64,000 bases of DNA from B1SED10-74M sp046483445 (GCA_046483445.1 JAWODD010000025.1:21724-85723), one strand, 5' to 3'; positions 15,462 through 24,124 are shown, counted from the first letter of the stretch. Made by a program: numbers and translations. Notes: generated from the letters alone by a model not told the origin.

Positions 15462-16685
15462 ATGAATCTGAAAGAAAAAGCAAAAAAAGCACTTGATAAA
15501 AAGGCCGCTTATGGGCCGGACTTAAAACTGCCTGATTCAATTTCAGATCGTAAGGAACAGCCTCTGGAATCACTTGAAAACCTGGATAGGCGGGTCAAGG
15601 AGGTTTCCTTGCTTTCAGGAATGATCACTGACGAAAACAAACGATCGGGTTCGTTTTATCAAAAAGGCGATTCAGTTATTTATGAAAAGGTCCAGGAGGC
15701 TTATGGTGGCCAGGTGGAGATTATGAAAATGGAAGATGCGCTGGAAACGCATCCATGGTTGTGGGAATATTGGTGGCAAATGGTACCGGTAGATATGGAC
15801 AAATATACGGCCCAGGTGGAACTGTTAGGCCGGGGCGGTTATTTTATACGAATTTTACCAAGCGCCAAGGTAGACAAACCAATCCAGTCCTGCCTGCTTT
15901 TGGATGAAAGCGGATCCAGCCAGAGAGTTCATAACCTTATTGTGGCTGAAGAAGGCTCGCAGGCGCAAATCATAACGGGCTGCACGATCAGCCCGGATGT
16001 AAAAGAAGGTTTTCACCTTGGAGTATCGGAATTTTATGTGAAAAAAGGAGCCGAGCTTTTTTTTACCATGGTCCATAATTGGGCTGAGGATTTTCATGTC
16101 AGGCCCCGGACGGGAGTTTTGGTCGAAGAGAATGGAAGCTTTGTTAACAATTATCTGCTGTTGAACCCGGTTCGCACTATTCAATCTTACCCCCGGGCAG
16201 TTTTGAATGGTCATGGAGCATATGCCCGTTTCAACACAATTATTTATGGTCAGCATCACTCAGTGCTTGACCTTGGTGCGCTGATTGAATTAAATGATAA
16301 GGAAACCCGTGGCGAATCCGTAAGCCGGGCCCTGGGAACAGATAGTTCAAATATCATGATGCGGGGTAGGTTAAAAGCCCGTGATAACAGCGCCCGGGCT
16401 CACCTGGAATGCCAGGGCATGCTACTTTCAGGAGAAGCGATAATGGATGCTGTTCCCGAGCTCTCGGTTGAAGGGGCACCCAAGGCCGATTTAACTCACG
16501 AAGCAGCGGTCGGACCTGTAGACGAAGAGGCAGTGGAGTATCTGATGTCCAGGGGCTTCACCCGGGACGAAGCAACCAGTGCAATATTACAGGGGTTCAT
16601 GAAAGTAGGTATTGAAGGGCTGCCTGAAGTTCTTGAGAAAATGCTTGAAAAAACCCTTAAAGAAATGTCGGAAGAGGTCGTTTGA
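15462..16685 (+). CDS. sufB: SufB/SufD-family Fe-S scaffold protein
   Basis: A 407-residue protein of the SufBD family: an N-terminal variable part, then the right-handed beta-helix core (from about 150) and the C-terminal helix block with LTHEAAVGPVDEEAVEYL near 345-362, equivalent to the conserved H/E region of SufB/SufD. A cysteine in LECQGMLLSGEA is a candidate cluster or sulfur ligand. The ATG at 15462, one base after the sufC stop and behind AAGGAG, is chosen over an in-frame start 96 bases upstream inside sufC. With SufC alone it matches the minimal two-gene SUF arrangement known from archaea and some anaerobes. Confidence 0.85.
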   Translation: MNLKEKAKKALDKKAAYGPDLKLPDSISDRKEQPLESLENLDRRVKEVSLLSGMITDENKRSGSFYQKGDSVIYEKVQEAYGGQVEIMKMEDALETHPWLWEYWWQMVPVDMDKYTAQVELLGRGGYFIRILPSAKVDKPIQSCLLLDESGSSQRVHNLIVAEEGSQAQIITGCTISPDVKEGFHLGVSEFYVKKGAELFFTMVHNWAEDFHVRPRTGVLVEENGSFVNNYLLLNPVRTIQSYPRAVLNGHGAYARFNTIIYGQHHSVLDLGALIELNDKETRGESVSRALGTDSSNIMMRGRLKARDNSARAHLECQGMLLSGEAIMDAVPELSVEGAPKADLTHEAAVGPVDEEAVEYLMSRGFTRDEATSAILQGFMKVGIEGLPEVLEKMLEKTLKEMSEEVV

Positions 16686-17043
16686 GCAGTAATTTTCATA
16701 AGTCAATTGCGGTTAAAGAGATTGTATTACTCCTTTAGTCCAAAGACTGTTTTTCGCAGACGGATAAGAAGTTACCGAAGCAAACTTTTTTTATTTGATT
16801 CCACCAAATCACAGTTGTTGCAACAGATGCATGGTGAAGAGTTAAAGACAGAGCCCTGTTGCGGAAGCTGATAAACTCTTGTTCTTTCATTAGAGCATTG
16901 ACAAATTCCCGGGCAACCCTAAGATTGATTTAACACTCTTTTTGGATTTGCATTATATGCGGGCCCCTGCTAAAAATAAGGATTAAGTAATTTCAAAGAA
17001 GCAGTTATACTTGATGAACACAACTAAGGGGTGATGAAAAGAG
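16686..17043. other. intergenic region upstream of acr3
   Basis: About 360 bases without a convincing gene. TTGACA occurs at 16898-16903 but the matching -10 (AAGATT, 17-base spacer) is poor. No strong terminator hairpin is evident after sufB. It presumably holds the acr3 promoter, and nothing in it resembles the ArsR operator found at 20295. Confidence 0.4.
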
Positions 17044-18129
17044 ATGAGTGAAGACAAAGCTTATGAACTTGGATTTTTCCACAAGTACCTTTCCGTTTGG
17101 GTAGCCTTATGCATTCTGATCGGTCTCGGGCTTGGCCGCGTTATACCTGGTGTGGCTGAGACCTTAAGTGAGATCCAGGTAGCACAGGTAAATATCCCAA
17201 TTGCCATCTTCTTGTTTGCCATGATGTACCCGATCATGTTGCAAATAGATTTCAGCGAAGTTGTAAATGCGGTAAAAGCTCCGCGGGCGGTTATCTTAAC
17301 CCTGATCGTTAACTGGCTGATCAAACCTTTCAGCATGTTCTTTTTTGCCTGGTTGTTCATGCGCATTATCTGGGCTCCTTATCTTGGTTACGAATTGGCG
17401 GGCGAATACATGGCCGGGATGATTCTTTTAGGCATTGCGCCATGTACTGCCATGGTCCTGGTTTTCAGTTACCTGGCCAAGGGGTTTATGGGCCTGACCC
17501 TGGTACTGGTGGCCATTAACTCGCTGACCATGCTTGTCCTTTATGCTCCACTGGGTAACTTCCTGCTGGATGTTGCTGAAATGCCCATCCCTTTTTGGAC
17601 TATTTTCTTGAGCATTATGCTCTATGTGGGAGTTTCCCTGGTTGCTGGATACATTACCCGCAAACGTTTGATTGCGACCCGGGGCATTGACTGGTATGAG
17701 CGGGTTTTCTTGAAGCATATGGGCACCATTTCTGTTGTTGCCCTTCTGGCTACTTTAATATATCTCTTCATGCTCCAGGGTGAGGTAATTATCCACAACC
17801 CGTTGGGTGTGGTTATGATTGCCATTCCTTTGATTATCCAGATTCTTTTCATTTTTAGTCTTGGTTACCTGTTGTCGAAACTAATCGGGCTCACTTACGA
17901 AGAAGCGGCTCCGGCTTCCATGATCGGGGCCAGCAATCACTTCGAAGTGGCGATTGCTACAGCGGTTACCGTATTTGGTCTGAGTTCCGGTGCTGCTCTA
18001 TCTACAGTAGTGGGTGTTCTGATTGAAGTGCCGATCATGTTAACGCTGGTGACCATTTGCTTGAGAACTGCCGGCTGGTTCCCTAAAATGTCTGCTTACA
18101 TTAACAAGATGGCCGGGGATGAACGGTAA
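17044..18129 (+). CDS. acr3: Acr3-family arsenite efflux permease
   Basis: A 361-residue membrane protein with about ten hydrophobic segments, of the BART superfamily Acr3 type. Diagnostic residues are visible: Cys134 in GIAPCTAMVLVF and Glu328 in GVLIEVPIM, the pair needed for As(III) transport in studied Acr3 proteins, and the GASNHFEVAIA stretch near 295-305. It expels arsenite driven by the proton gradient. AAGGGGTGA precedes the ATG. It forms an arsenic island with the minus-strand permease, thioredoxin and arsR genes and with arsC at 20433, though it is not in one transcript with them. Confidence 0.92.
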   Translation: MSEDKAYELGFFHKYLSVWVALCILIGLGLGRVIPGVAETLSEIQVAQVNIPIAIFLFAMMYPIMLQIDFSEVVNAVKAPRAVILTLIVNWLIKPFSMFFFAWLFMRIIWAPYLGYELAGEYMAGMILLGIAPCTAMVLVFSYLAKGFMGLTLVLVAINSLTMLVLYAPLGNFLLDVAEMPIPFWTIFLSIMLYVGVSLVAGYITRKRLIATRGIDWYERVFLKHMGTISVVALLATLIYLFMLQGEVIIHNPLGVVMIAIPLIIQILFIFSLGYLLSKLIGLTYEEAAPASMIGASNHFEVAIATAVTVFGLSSGAALSTVVGVLIEVPIMLTLVTICLRTAGWFPKMSAYINKMAGDER

Positions 18130-18183
18130 TGTTCTCTTAAATCGAATGGCACAATCAACCAATAGATAGAGAAAATCGCTTAC

Positions 18184-18223
18184 AAAAGGGCCTTCCCCAC
18201 TTGCAATGGAGAAGGCCTTTATT
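18184..18223. terminator. bidirectional terminator between acr3 and the permease gene
   Basis: GGCCTTC at 18189-18195 pairs with GAAGGCC at 18211-18217, flanked by A-rich sequence on the left and TTTATTAT on the right. The two genes converge on it, so it can serve both strands. Confidence 0.8.
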
Positions 18224-18248
18224 ATAACCGGCAAAGATATCTAGAGGG

Positions 18249-19424
18249 CTAGGACATGATAGTTCCAAAAATCATCCCCGAGATGGTGGCCATGATTGCC
18301 ACCAGGACTACAAAAATTACTGTTTTTTGGGTGCCGAGTACGCTTCTGATCACCAGCATGTTGGGCAGGCTTAAGGCTGGTCCGGCTAAAAGCAGGGCCA
18401 GGGCCGGTCCCTGTCCCATTCCTGAACCAAGCAGGCCCTGCAGGATGGGCACTTCGGTTAAAGTGGCAAAATACATAAAGGCGCCGATAACAGAGGCTAC
18501 CAAATTGGCCCGGAAGCTGTTGCCTCCGACCAGGGTTTCGATGTACTGGACGGGAATTAAGCCGGCATCGCTTTCCGGGCGGCCCATCAGAAAACCGGCT
18601 GCTATTACCCCCGCAAAAAGCAGGGGGAGAATTTGCAGGGTAAAATCGCGGGTAGACTGGACCCAGGAGATGCGCTCTTCCCGGTCGAACCAGCGCCAGA
18701 CCATAAACCCGAGGATGATTAATAGAGTTGCAACCAGGTACCATTTCGCCTGGTAGATAGCATGCCATAATCCGCTAGTTTCCTGGGGGCTGCCCAGGGC
18801 GGCGATAACCAGGATTAAGATTAACACCAGGAAAAAGGCGAGGTTTTGCAAGGGGCCGCGGTTTTCCGGCTGTTCTTCCTCCATGCCCTGCATGGGGGAT
18901 TCGGTTCTATCGCGATCTTCTTTCCGGTAAAGCAGGGCCATGATCAACCCTATCACAATGGCAAAAATAACAGCGCCGATTGCCCGGGCCAAACCCAGTT
19001 CCCAGCCCAGGATCCTGGCGGTAAGGATTATAGCAAGAATATTGATGGCCGGGCCGGAATAAAGGAAAGCGAGAGCAGGGCCAAGGCCGGCTCCTTTTTT
19101 GTAGATACCGGCAAAGAGGGGTAGTACTGTGCATGAGCATACGGCCAGTAAAATTCCAGAGACAGATGCGACTGAGTAAGCAAGGACCTTATGCGCACCA
19201 CTGCCAAAATATTTGATTACCGCTCCCTGTGAAAGGAAGTTGGCAATTGCCCCGGCGATGAAGAAAGCAGGGATCAGGGTTTGTAAAACATGTTCGCGGA
19301 CATAATATTGCAACAGGTAAAAAGCTTCCATAATAGAAGCCTGGATATTTGGGTGCTGGAAAGGAATAAAATATACAGCGACAAAGACTAAAACTAAAAT
19401 GATCAGTTTTCTGATATTATCCAT
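18249..19424 (-). CDS. UPF0718/ArsP-like permease
   Basis: A 391-residue polytopic protein of the DUF318/ArsP permease family. Two homologous halves are visible: GAGLGPALAFLYSGPAINIL near 111-130 and GMGQGPALALLLAGPALSLP in the C-terminal half. A CSC motif at 96-98 (AVCSCTVLPLF) lies in a predicted membrane segment. Characterised relatives export trivalent organoarsenicals; others are of unknown role. The start ATG follows GGGAGTG. It is co-directional with a small thioredoxin and arsR, which supports a metalloid or thiol-linked role. The substrate is inferred from context only. Confidence 0.82.
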   Translation of the reverse strand: MDNIRKLIILVLVFVAVYFIPFQHPNIQASIMEAFYLLQYYVREHVLQTLIPAFFIAGAIANFLSQGAVIKYFGSGAHKVLAYSVASVSGILLAVCSCTVLPLFAGIYKKGAGLGPALAFLYSGPAINILAIILTARILGWELGLARAIGAVIFAIVIGLIMALLYRKEDRDRTESPMQGMEEEQPENRGPLQNLAFFLVLILILVIAALGSPQETSGLWHAIYQAKWYLVATLLIILGFMVWRWFDREERISWVQSTRDFTLQILPLLFAGVIAAGFLMGRPESDAGLIPVQYIETLVGGNSFRANLVASVIGAFMYFATLTEVPILQGLLGSGMGQGPALALLLAGPALSLPNMLVIRSVLGTQKTVIFVVLVAIMATISGMIFGTIMS

Positions 19425-19448
19425 GAATTAAACACTCCCACTTTCAGC

Positions 19449-19585
19449 CGGTTAGTACTACAGCAAAAAGTAAGCATTGGAGCAGTGCCTGCGGAGACGG
19501 TTCGATTGTCACCGGAGCGAAGCGAAGGTCCGGCAGGGAAGAAAATGAAATCGTCCTCCTGGCATGTTTCGCTGTAGTCCTACCA
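19449..19585. repeat. REP-like palindromic element
   Basis: An imperfect inverted repeat frames this stretch: GTACTACAGCAAAA on the left against TTTCGCTGTAGT on the right (8 bases perfect, more with mismatches). Inside it are further palindromes, such as CCTGCGGA against TCCGGCAGG, and a GACGGTTCGATTGTCACC block resembling the GGGACGGTTCTTTTGTCAC type of repeats linked to REP-associated transposases in Firmicutes. It sits between the permease and thioredoxin genes and may form a hairpin in their transcript. No transposase is present. Confidence 0.5.
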
Positions 19586-19596
19586 AGCTATCATTT

Positions 19597-19836
19597 TTAC
19601 TGCTCTTCCTGGATCCACTCTTTAATTTGGTCTTGCTTCGGCACTTTACCGGACACTTTTACTTTGTCGTTGATTACCAGTCCCGGGGTCATAAAAACAT
19701 CATGTTCGATGATCTTATTTGTATCTTCCACTTTTTGCACATTTGCGGGAACATCCAATTCGGCTAACGCGTTTTTAACTTCCTGCTCTAATTTTTCGCA
19801 GTTTTTGCAACCTGGTCCGAGAATTATAATTTCCAT
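19597..19836 (-). CDS. small thioredoxin-fold protein (redox-active disulfide type)
   Basis: A 79-residue thioredoxin-like protein with GCKNCEKL near residues 9-16, giving a CxxC redox site, and the VMTPGLVIND-type cis-proline loop (FMTPGLVIND). Proteins of this Thioredoxin_3 type are often encoded beside UPF0718 permeases and ArsR regulators. The ATG at 19834-19836 is chosen because AGGAGAG lies 8 bases upstream; a TTG two codons earlier is less well spaced. It could reduce a metal-thiol adduct or deliver substrate to the permease; this is inference from context. Confidence 0.85.
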   Translation of the reverse strand: MEIIILGPGCKNCEKLEQEVKNALAELDVPANVQKVEDTNKIIEHDVFMTPGLVINDKVKVSGKVPKQDQIKEWIQEEQ

Positions 19837-19954
19837 TTGCAAATCTCTCCTTTCATTGCATTGATCAACATTAGAGAAATTATGCTTTCAACAAAAAAAT
19901 ATATAGTCATGTTAAGGGTGCTGCCGGGTTACTTTTTAGTGAACTTATTCGAGC

Positions 19955-20266
19955 CTACAAAAGCACTTTTTGCTTTTGATTCCAGTAATTCTTTAGCAGT
20001 GCTTTACCAGCTTCAATTAGCTCAAATATTTTTGGATCGTTTACCTTGTAAAAAACTTTTAATCCCTCTTTCCTGGAGGTTATCAGGCCTTCTTTTTTGA
20101 GGACATTAAGGTGACGGGATACGTTTGATTGTTCCATTTGCAATTCCGGAACAATCTTGCAGACACACTTTTCACCGTCTTTTAAAAGATCCAGGATTTG
20201 AAGCCTGGCAGGATGAGCCAGCGCTTTCAGTAATTCAGCCTGGTAAAGGTAAATATTTTCGCTCAT
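19955..20266 (-). CDS. arsR: ArsR-family metalloregulator
   Basis: A 103-residue winged-helix repressor: KALAHPARLQILDLL at the start, the CVC pair (GEKCVCKIVPELQ) at the position of the As(III)-binding ELCVC motif, and the recognition helix QSNVSRHLNVLKKEGL. Such proteins dissociate from DNA when arsenite or antimonite binds the thiols. GGGGTGA precedes the ATG. It is divergent from arsC, with a clear inverted repeat between them, and heads the thioredoxin-permease unit, so it probably controls both directions. Confidence 0.92.
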   Translation of the reverse strand: MSENIYLYQAELLKALAHPARLQILDLLKDGEKCVCKIVPELQMEQSNVSRHLNVLKKEGLITSRKEGLKVFYKVNDPKIFELIEAGKALLKNYWNQKQKVLL

Positions 20267-20294
20267 AATTTTTCACCCCAAGTTGAAATATTAA

Positions 20295-20324
20295 TTACTA
20301 TATATTAAACTAGTAATATAGTAA
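20295..20324. promoter_or_regulatory. probable ArsR operator
   Basis: TTACTATAT at 20295-20303 and ATATAGTAA at 20316-20324 form a perfect 9-base inverted repeat with a 12-base spacer, in the 166-base divergent gap between arsR and arsC. AT-rich dyads of this size are usual ArsR-family sites. Confidence 0.65.
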
Positions 20325-20432
20325 CATAGCAAATTAATTTGTGCAACGGCTATACCCGGTTTGTGTTAAAAAATATTTTGAAAAGCTATTATGCTGCATG
20401 TTGTTTTCTGCATTTTTAAAAGGAGGGATCGC

Positions 20433-20858
20433 TTGTTGGATAATAAAGGTAAATGCCATGTTTTGTTTTTGTGTACCGGTAATTCAGTGCGCAGCCAGAT
20501 GGCGGAAGGATTTCTCAAGGTTTTGGGCGGTGATCAATTCATGGTTCAAAGCGCCGGCACCCATCCTGCCGGGGTTAATCCGCGCTCTGTAGCGGTGATG
20601 GAAGAAGAAGGCATTGATATCAGCAGACAATCGTCCGATCACTTAACCACAGATATGCTCGATTGGGCCGACCTTCTAATTACGCTTTGCGGCGATGCCC
20701 ACGAAAATTGCCCGGTTGTTCCCCACGGAGTAGAAAAAAGACACTGGCCACTTTCTGATCCATCCACGGGCGGAGGAACGGAAGAAGAGATAATGCAAAG
20801 ATTTAGAGAAACAAGAGATTTAATCAAAGGACATGTTGAAGAGCTGGTGGCGGAATAG
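20433..20858 (+). CDS. arsC: thioredoxin-coupled arsenate reductase (LMW-PTPase type)
   Basis: A 141-residue ArsC with the phosphatase-like loop CTGNSVRS (Cys14) and the two further cysteines needed for the thioredoxin relay, Cys86 and Cys93 (LCGDAHENC). It reduces arsenate to arsenite, which Acr3 then exports. The start is one of two adjacent TTG codons (20433 or 20436) behind AAAGGAGGG; the ATG-like upstream reading adds residues not found in the family. It is divergent from arsR and preceded by the inverted repeat at 20295-20324. Confidence 0.92.
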   Translation: MLDNKGKCHVLFLCTGNSVRSQMAEGFLKVLGGDQFMVQSAGTHPAGVNPRSVAVMEEEGIDISRQSSDHLTTDMLDWADLLITLCGDAHENCPVVPHGVEKRHWPLSDPSTGGGTEEEIMQRFRETRDLIKGHVEELVAE

Positions 20859-21141
20859 TAGTTCAAGCAAGCAAGATATGGACTTGTATAAATAATGCAA
20901 GCTATGCTTACCGGCGGCTTAAACTTTACCTGTCTACAGTCGGATTATACTCATAACTATATTGGCAGGATTATTATAGTCAATCACAGAAAAATATTGC
21001 CTGTTAATTAATCTTCACTCGTTTCAGGCGAGGGTAGTTGTGCTATAATTAAGCAAGTATAAAGGCAAACTTTCCCAGGGTTGAGCTGATTTTTTGTAAA
21101 TAAGTTAATTTGATAAAGGAAATAAAAAAGGGGTGCGGTAT

Positions 21142-22068
21142 TTGCAGTTTAAGAAAACTGCTGTAGTGGTTAATCCTTTAGCCGGAAATGGAAAAGCCGG
21201 GCGTTGCTGGCCGGATATTGCTAAAGCTTTTGAGCAGGAAGGTATTCCGATCGTTTTTAAGTTTACTCAGAAAGCAGGCGATGCTACTGCTTATGCCCGC
21301 AGTTACTTGCAGGAAGGTTATAATTTGATTGTAGCTGTCGGTGGCGATGGCACCGCTAACGAAGTAATTAACGGATTTTTTGAACACGGGCAAGCAATTA
21401 ACCGGGAGGCGGCAGTTGCTTTTATATCTACCGGAAGCGGAAGTGATTTAAACCGGACTCTTGGCACTCCCAAAAATTTTGCTGGAATGGTAAAACATAT
21501 TGCCAGCGCCCCTGTTCGCTCGGTAGATCTTGGCAAAGTTACTTACACCAATAACCGGGGAATAAAAGAACTCAGCTATTTTATTAATGTTGCCGGATTG
21601 GGTCTTGACGGCGATACTGCAGGCAGGGTTAACCGCACCAGCAAGAAAATGGGCGGGTTTTTTTCCTTTTTTTGGGCCACTGTAATCAGCCTTATCTTGT
21701 ATCGAAACCAGCATATGTCCATCACCGTGGATGATAATTTGCTTTATGACGGTCCGGTAACTGTGGTGGTAGCCGCCAATGGTCGCTATTTTGGCGGCGG
21801 GATGAAAATTGCCCCCTGGGCCAGGATGGACGATGGTCTTTTTGATCTGGTTATCTTACATAATTTAAGCAAAATGGAGTTGTTATTAAATCTTCCTTCG
21901 GTATACCAGGGCGGTCATGTCAATAATCCCAAGATAACTTTTTTACAGGGCAAATCTGTAAAGATTAGCTCGAAGGGTCATGCTTTGCTCAATCTAGACG
22001 GAGAACAACCGGGAAAAGCCCCGGTAGAAATGCAGATTATGCCGCTTGCTTTAAATATAAAAAGCTAA
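21142..22068 (+). CDS. diacylglycerol/sphingosine kinase family lipid kinase
   Basis: A 308-residue DagK-catalytic-domain protein: NPLAGNGKAG at 11-20 and the nucleotide loop GGDGTANE at 67-74, then GSGSDLNRTLGTP, which binds phosphate in YegS/DgkB relatives. It phosphorylates a lipid such as diacylglycerol; the lipid is not evident. The TTG at 21142 is preferred since AAGGGGTG sits 6 bases upstream, over GTG at 21133 inside that element. TATAAT lies about 100 bases upstream (near 21049) without a good -35. Confidence 0.83.
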   Translation: MQFKKTAVVVNPLAGNGKAGRCWPDIAKAFEQEGIPIVFKFTQKAGDATAYARSYLQEGYNLIVAVGGDGTANEVINGFFEHGQAINREAAVAFISTGSGSDLNRTLGTPKNFAGMVKHIASAPVRSVDLGKVTYTNNRGIKELSYFINVAGLGLDGDTAGRVNRTSKKMGGFFSFFWATVISLILYRNQHMSITVDDNLLYDGPVTVVVAANGRYFGGGMKIAPWARMDDGLFDLVILHNLSKMELLLNLPSVYQGGHVNNPKITFLQGKSVKISSKGHALLNLDGEQPGKAPVEMQIMPLALNIKS

Positions 22069-22120
22069 CCTCTTAAAGATACAGTTTAAGAATTTAACAA
22101 AACGGTCAGGTATCATTTAC

Positions 22121-22149
22121 TTGACAGAGATTACACTAAGTTTTATGCT
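22121..22149 (+). promoter_or_regulatory. sigma-A promoter of thrS
   Basis: TTGACA and TATGCT with a 17-base spacer, about 40 bases upstream of the thrS start. The resulting leader is too short to contain a T-box. Confidence 0.65.
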
Positions 22150-22191
22150 TTTAAACAAGCAATAATAGAATAGAAGGAGGCCTCCTGTGCT

Positions 22192-24099
22192 TTGCAAATA
22201 AAAGTTAAGCTCGACGATGGAAAAGAAGCCAGGTATCCGGAGGGGACTACCTGCATGGATCTCTACCGGGAAAAAGTGGATCAAAATAAGCATGTAGTAG
22301 CCGTACTGGTTGACGGTGAAGAATGTGATTTAAACGCACCCTTGCCCGAAGACAGTGAAATAAAATTTGTTGATTTTGATTCTCCCGTTGGCGCTAAAGT
22401 TTACAGGCACACTGCCAGCCATGTTTTAGCCCATGCTGTAAAAAAGCTTTATCCGCAGGTGAAATTGGGAATCGGACCGGCTATAGAAAATGGCTTCTAT
22501 TATGATTTTGATTTTAAAGAACCTATTTCTTCCGAGGACTTAAAAACTCTTGAAAAGGAAATGAAAAAAATCATCAAAGAAAAGCTGCCCATTAAGCGCC
22601 GTGAAATGAGCAAAGAAGAAGCGATTGCTTTATTTCAGGAGAAGGGTGAAACCTATAAGCTGGAATTAATCAATGAAATGCCTGAAGATGAAGTGATTAG
22701 CTGTTATGAACAGGGTGATTTTATTGATCTTTGCACCGGACCGCACTTGCCCCATACCGGTATGGTCAAAGCATTTAAGCTTACCTCGTTAGCCGGGGCA
22801 TACTGGCGCGGCGATGAGCATAACCCGATGCTGCAGAGGATTTACGGGACCGCTTTCCCTACCAAAGAACAGCTTGACGAATACCTGCAACTACTTGAAG
22901 AAGCTAAAAAAAGAGATCACCGCAAGCTTGGTAAAGACCTTGACCTGTTTAGCCTGCACGATGAAGCCCCCGGATTTCCTGTTCTGCATAATAACGGAGC
23001 GGTGGTCTGGCAGGAATTGACCGATTTTTGGCGCCAGGAACACCGCCGGGCTGGTTATGAAGAAATAAAGACTCCGCTTATTTTAAATCGAAGGTTATGG
23101 GAACAGTCGGGGCACTGGGATCATTTTCGCGAAAATATGTATTTTACCAGTATTGATGAACAGGACTATGCGATAAAACCGATGAACTGCCCCGGGGCAA
23201 TGTTAGTTTTCCGTTCAAAAATGCATAGTTACAGGGATTTGCCCCGTCGGATAGCCGAGATGGGTATTGTGCACCGGCATGAATTGTCCGGAACCCTGCA
23301 TGGACTGCTGCGGGTAAGATCTTTTACCCAGGATGATGCCCATATATTTATGCTGCCCTCCCAGGTAGAACAAGAGGTGGGAGGAGTTATCGATTTAATG
23401 GATCGCTTTTACAGCATGTTTGGCTTTAGCTACCGGGTAGAATTAAGCACAATGCCGGAAAAGGCTATGGGAACTAAGGAGATGTGGGATAAAGCCACTT
23501 CAATTTTAGACCGGGTGCTGCAGTCAAGAAATATTTCTTACCGCATTAATGAAGGAGACGGCGCTTTTTACGGTCCTAAAATAGATTTTCACTTAGAAGA
23601 TTGTATGGGGCGCAGCTGGCAGTGCGGCACGATTCAGCTGGACTTCCAGATGCCGGAAAAATTTGATTTGACTTATACCGGCGAAGATGGCGAAAAACAC
23701 CGCCCGGTGGTTATTCACAGGGTTATTTACGGTGCCATGGAACGCCTGTTAGCTCTTTTGATTGAGCACTACGGCGGAAAATTCCCGGCCTGGTTGGCCC
23801 CGGTGCAGGCTTCTGTAATCCCGGTGACCGATCGTACCCACGATTATGGACGAAAGATTTACGAAAAGCTAAAAAGCATGGATCTCAGGGTAGAAATTGA
23901 TGATCGCAACGAAAAAGTGGGCTACAAGATCAGGGAAGCCCAGGTCAAAAAGATTCCTTATATGCTAATAGTTGGCGATAAAGAAGCTGAAAGTGGAGAG
24001 GTGGCAGTGCGCCATCGCGACCAGGGAGATCTTGGCGGCGAAGACCTTGATGCTTTTGTCGACCAGTTACAAACCGAAATTAAAGAAAAAAAGATTTGA
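22192..24099 (+). CDS. thrS: threonyl-tRNA synthetase
   Basis: A 635-residue class II synthetase with the full domain set: N-terminal TGS (1-62), editing domain with HTASH at 73-77 and Cys181/His185, catalytic core with zinc ligands Cys333, His384 and His509, and a C-terminal anticodon-binding domain. Motifs MNCPGAM and HRHELSG are intact. It starts at TTG 22192 behind GAAGGAGG. It charges tRNA-Thr for translation and hydrolyses Ser-tRNA-Thr. It immediately precedes the infC operon, whose promoter overlaps its stop codon. Confidence 0.97.
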   Translation: MQIKVKLDDGKEARYPEGTTCMDLYREKVDQNKHVVAVLVDGEECDLNAPLPEDSEIKFVDFDSPVGAKVYRHTASHVLAHAVKKLYPQVKLGIGPAIENGFYYDFDFKEPISSEDLKTLEKEMKKIIKEKLPIKRREMSKEEAIALFQEKGETYKLELINEMPEDEVISCYEQGDFIDLCTGPHLPHTGMVKAFKLTSLAGAYWRGDEHNPMLQRIYGTAFPTKEQLDEYLQLLEEAKKRDHRKLGKDLDLFSLHDEAPGFPVLHNNGAVVWQELTDFWRQEHRRAGYEEIKTPLILNRRLWEQSGHWDHFRENMYFTSIDEQDYAIKPMNCPGAMLVFRSKMHSYRDLPRRIAEMGIVHRHELSGTLHGLLRVRSFTQDDAHIFMLPSQVEQEVGGVIDLMDRFYSMFGFSYRVELSTMPEKAMGTKEMWDKATSILDRVLQSRNISYRINEGDGAFYGPKIDFHLEDCMGRSWQCGTIQLDFQMPEKFDLTYTGEDGEKHRPVVIHRVIYGAMERLLALLIEHYGGKFPAWLAPVQASVIPVTDRTHDYGRKIYEKLKSMDLRVEIDDRNEKVGYKIREAQVKKIPYMLIVGDKEAESGEVAVRHRDQGDLGGEDLDAFVDQLQTEIKEKKI

Positions 24100-24124
24100 C
24101 CTAACCTGTAAATTTTGTTATAGT
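24096..24124 (+). promoter_or_regulatory. sigma-A promoter of the infC-rpmI-rplT operon
   Basis: TTGACC and TATAGT with a 17-base spacer. The -35 overlaps the thrS stop codon (24097-24099), so the translation operon is separately transcribed from within the end of thrS. Confidence 0.75.

Noticed and set aside
16898..16926. TTGACA upstream of acr3 as a promoter
   Set aside because: The -10 at correct spacing (AAGATT) matches only three of six positions, so it is mentioned but not called.
18256..18756. 166-codon plus-strand frame opposite the permease gene
   Set aside because: Shadow of a real minus-strand membrane protein; its basic, low-complexity composition is typical of antisense frames.
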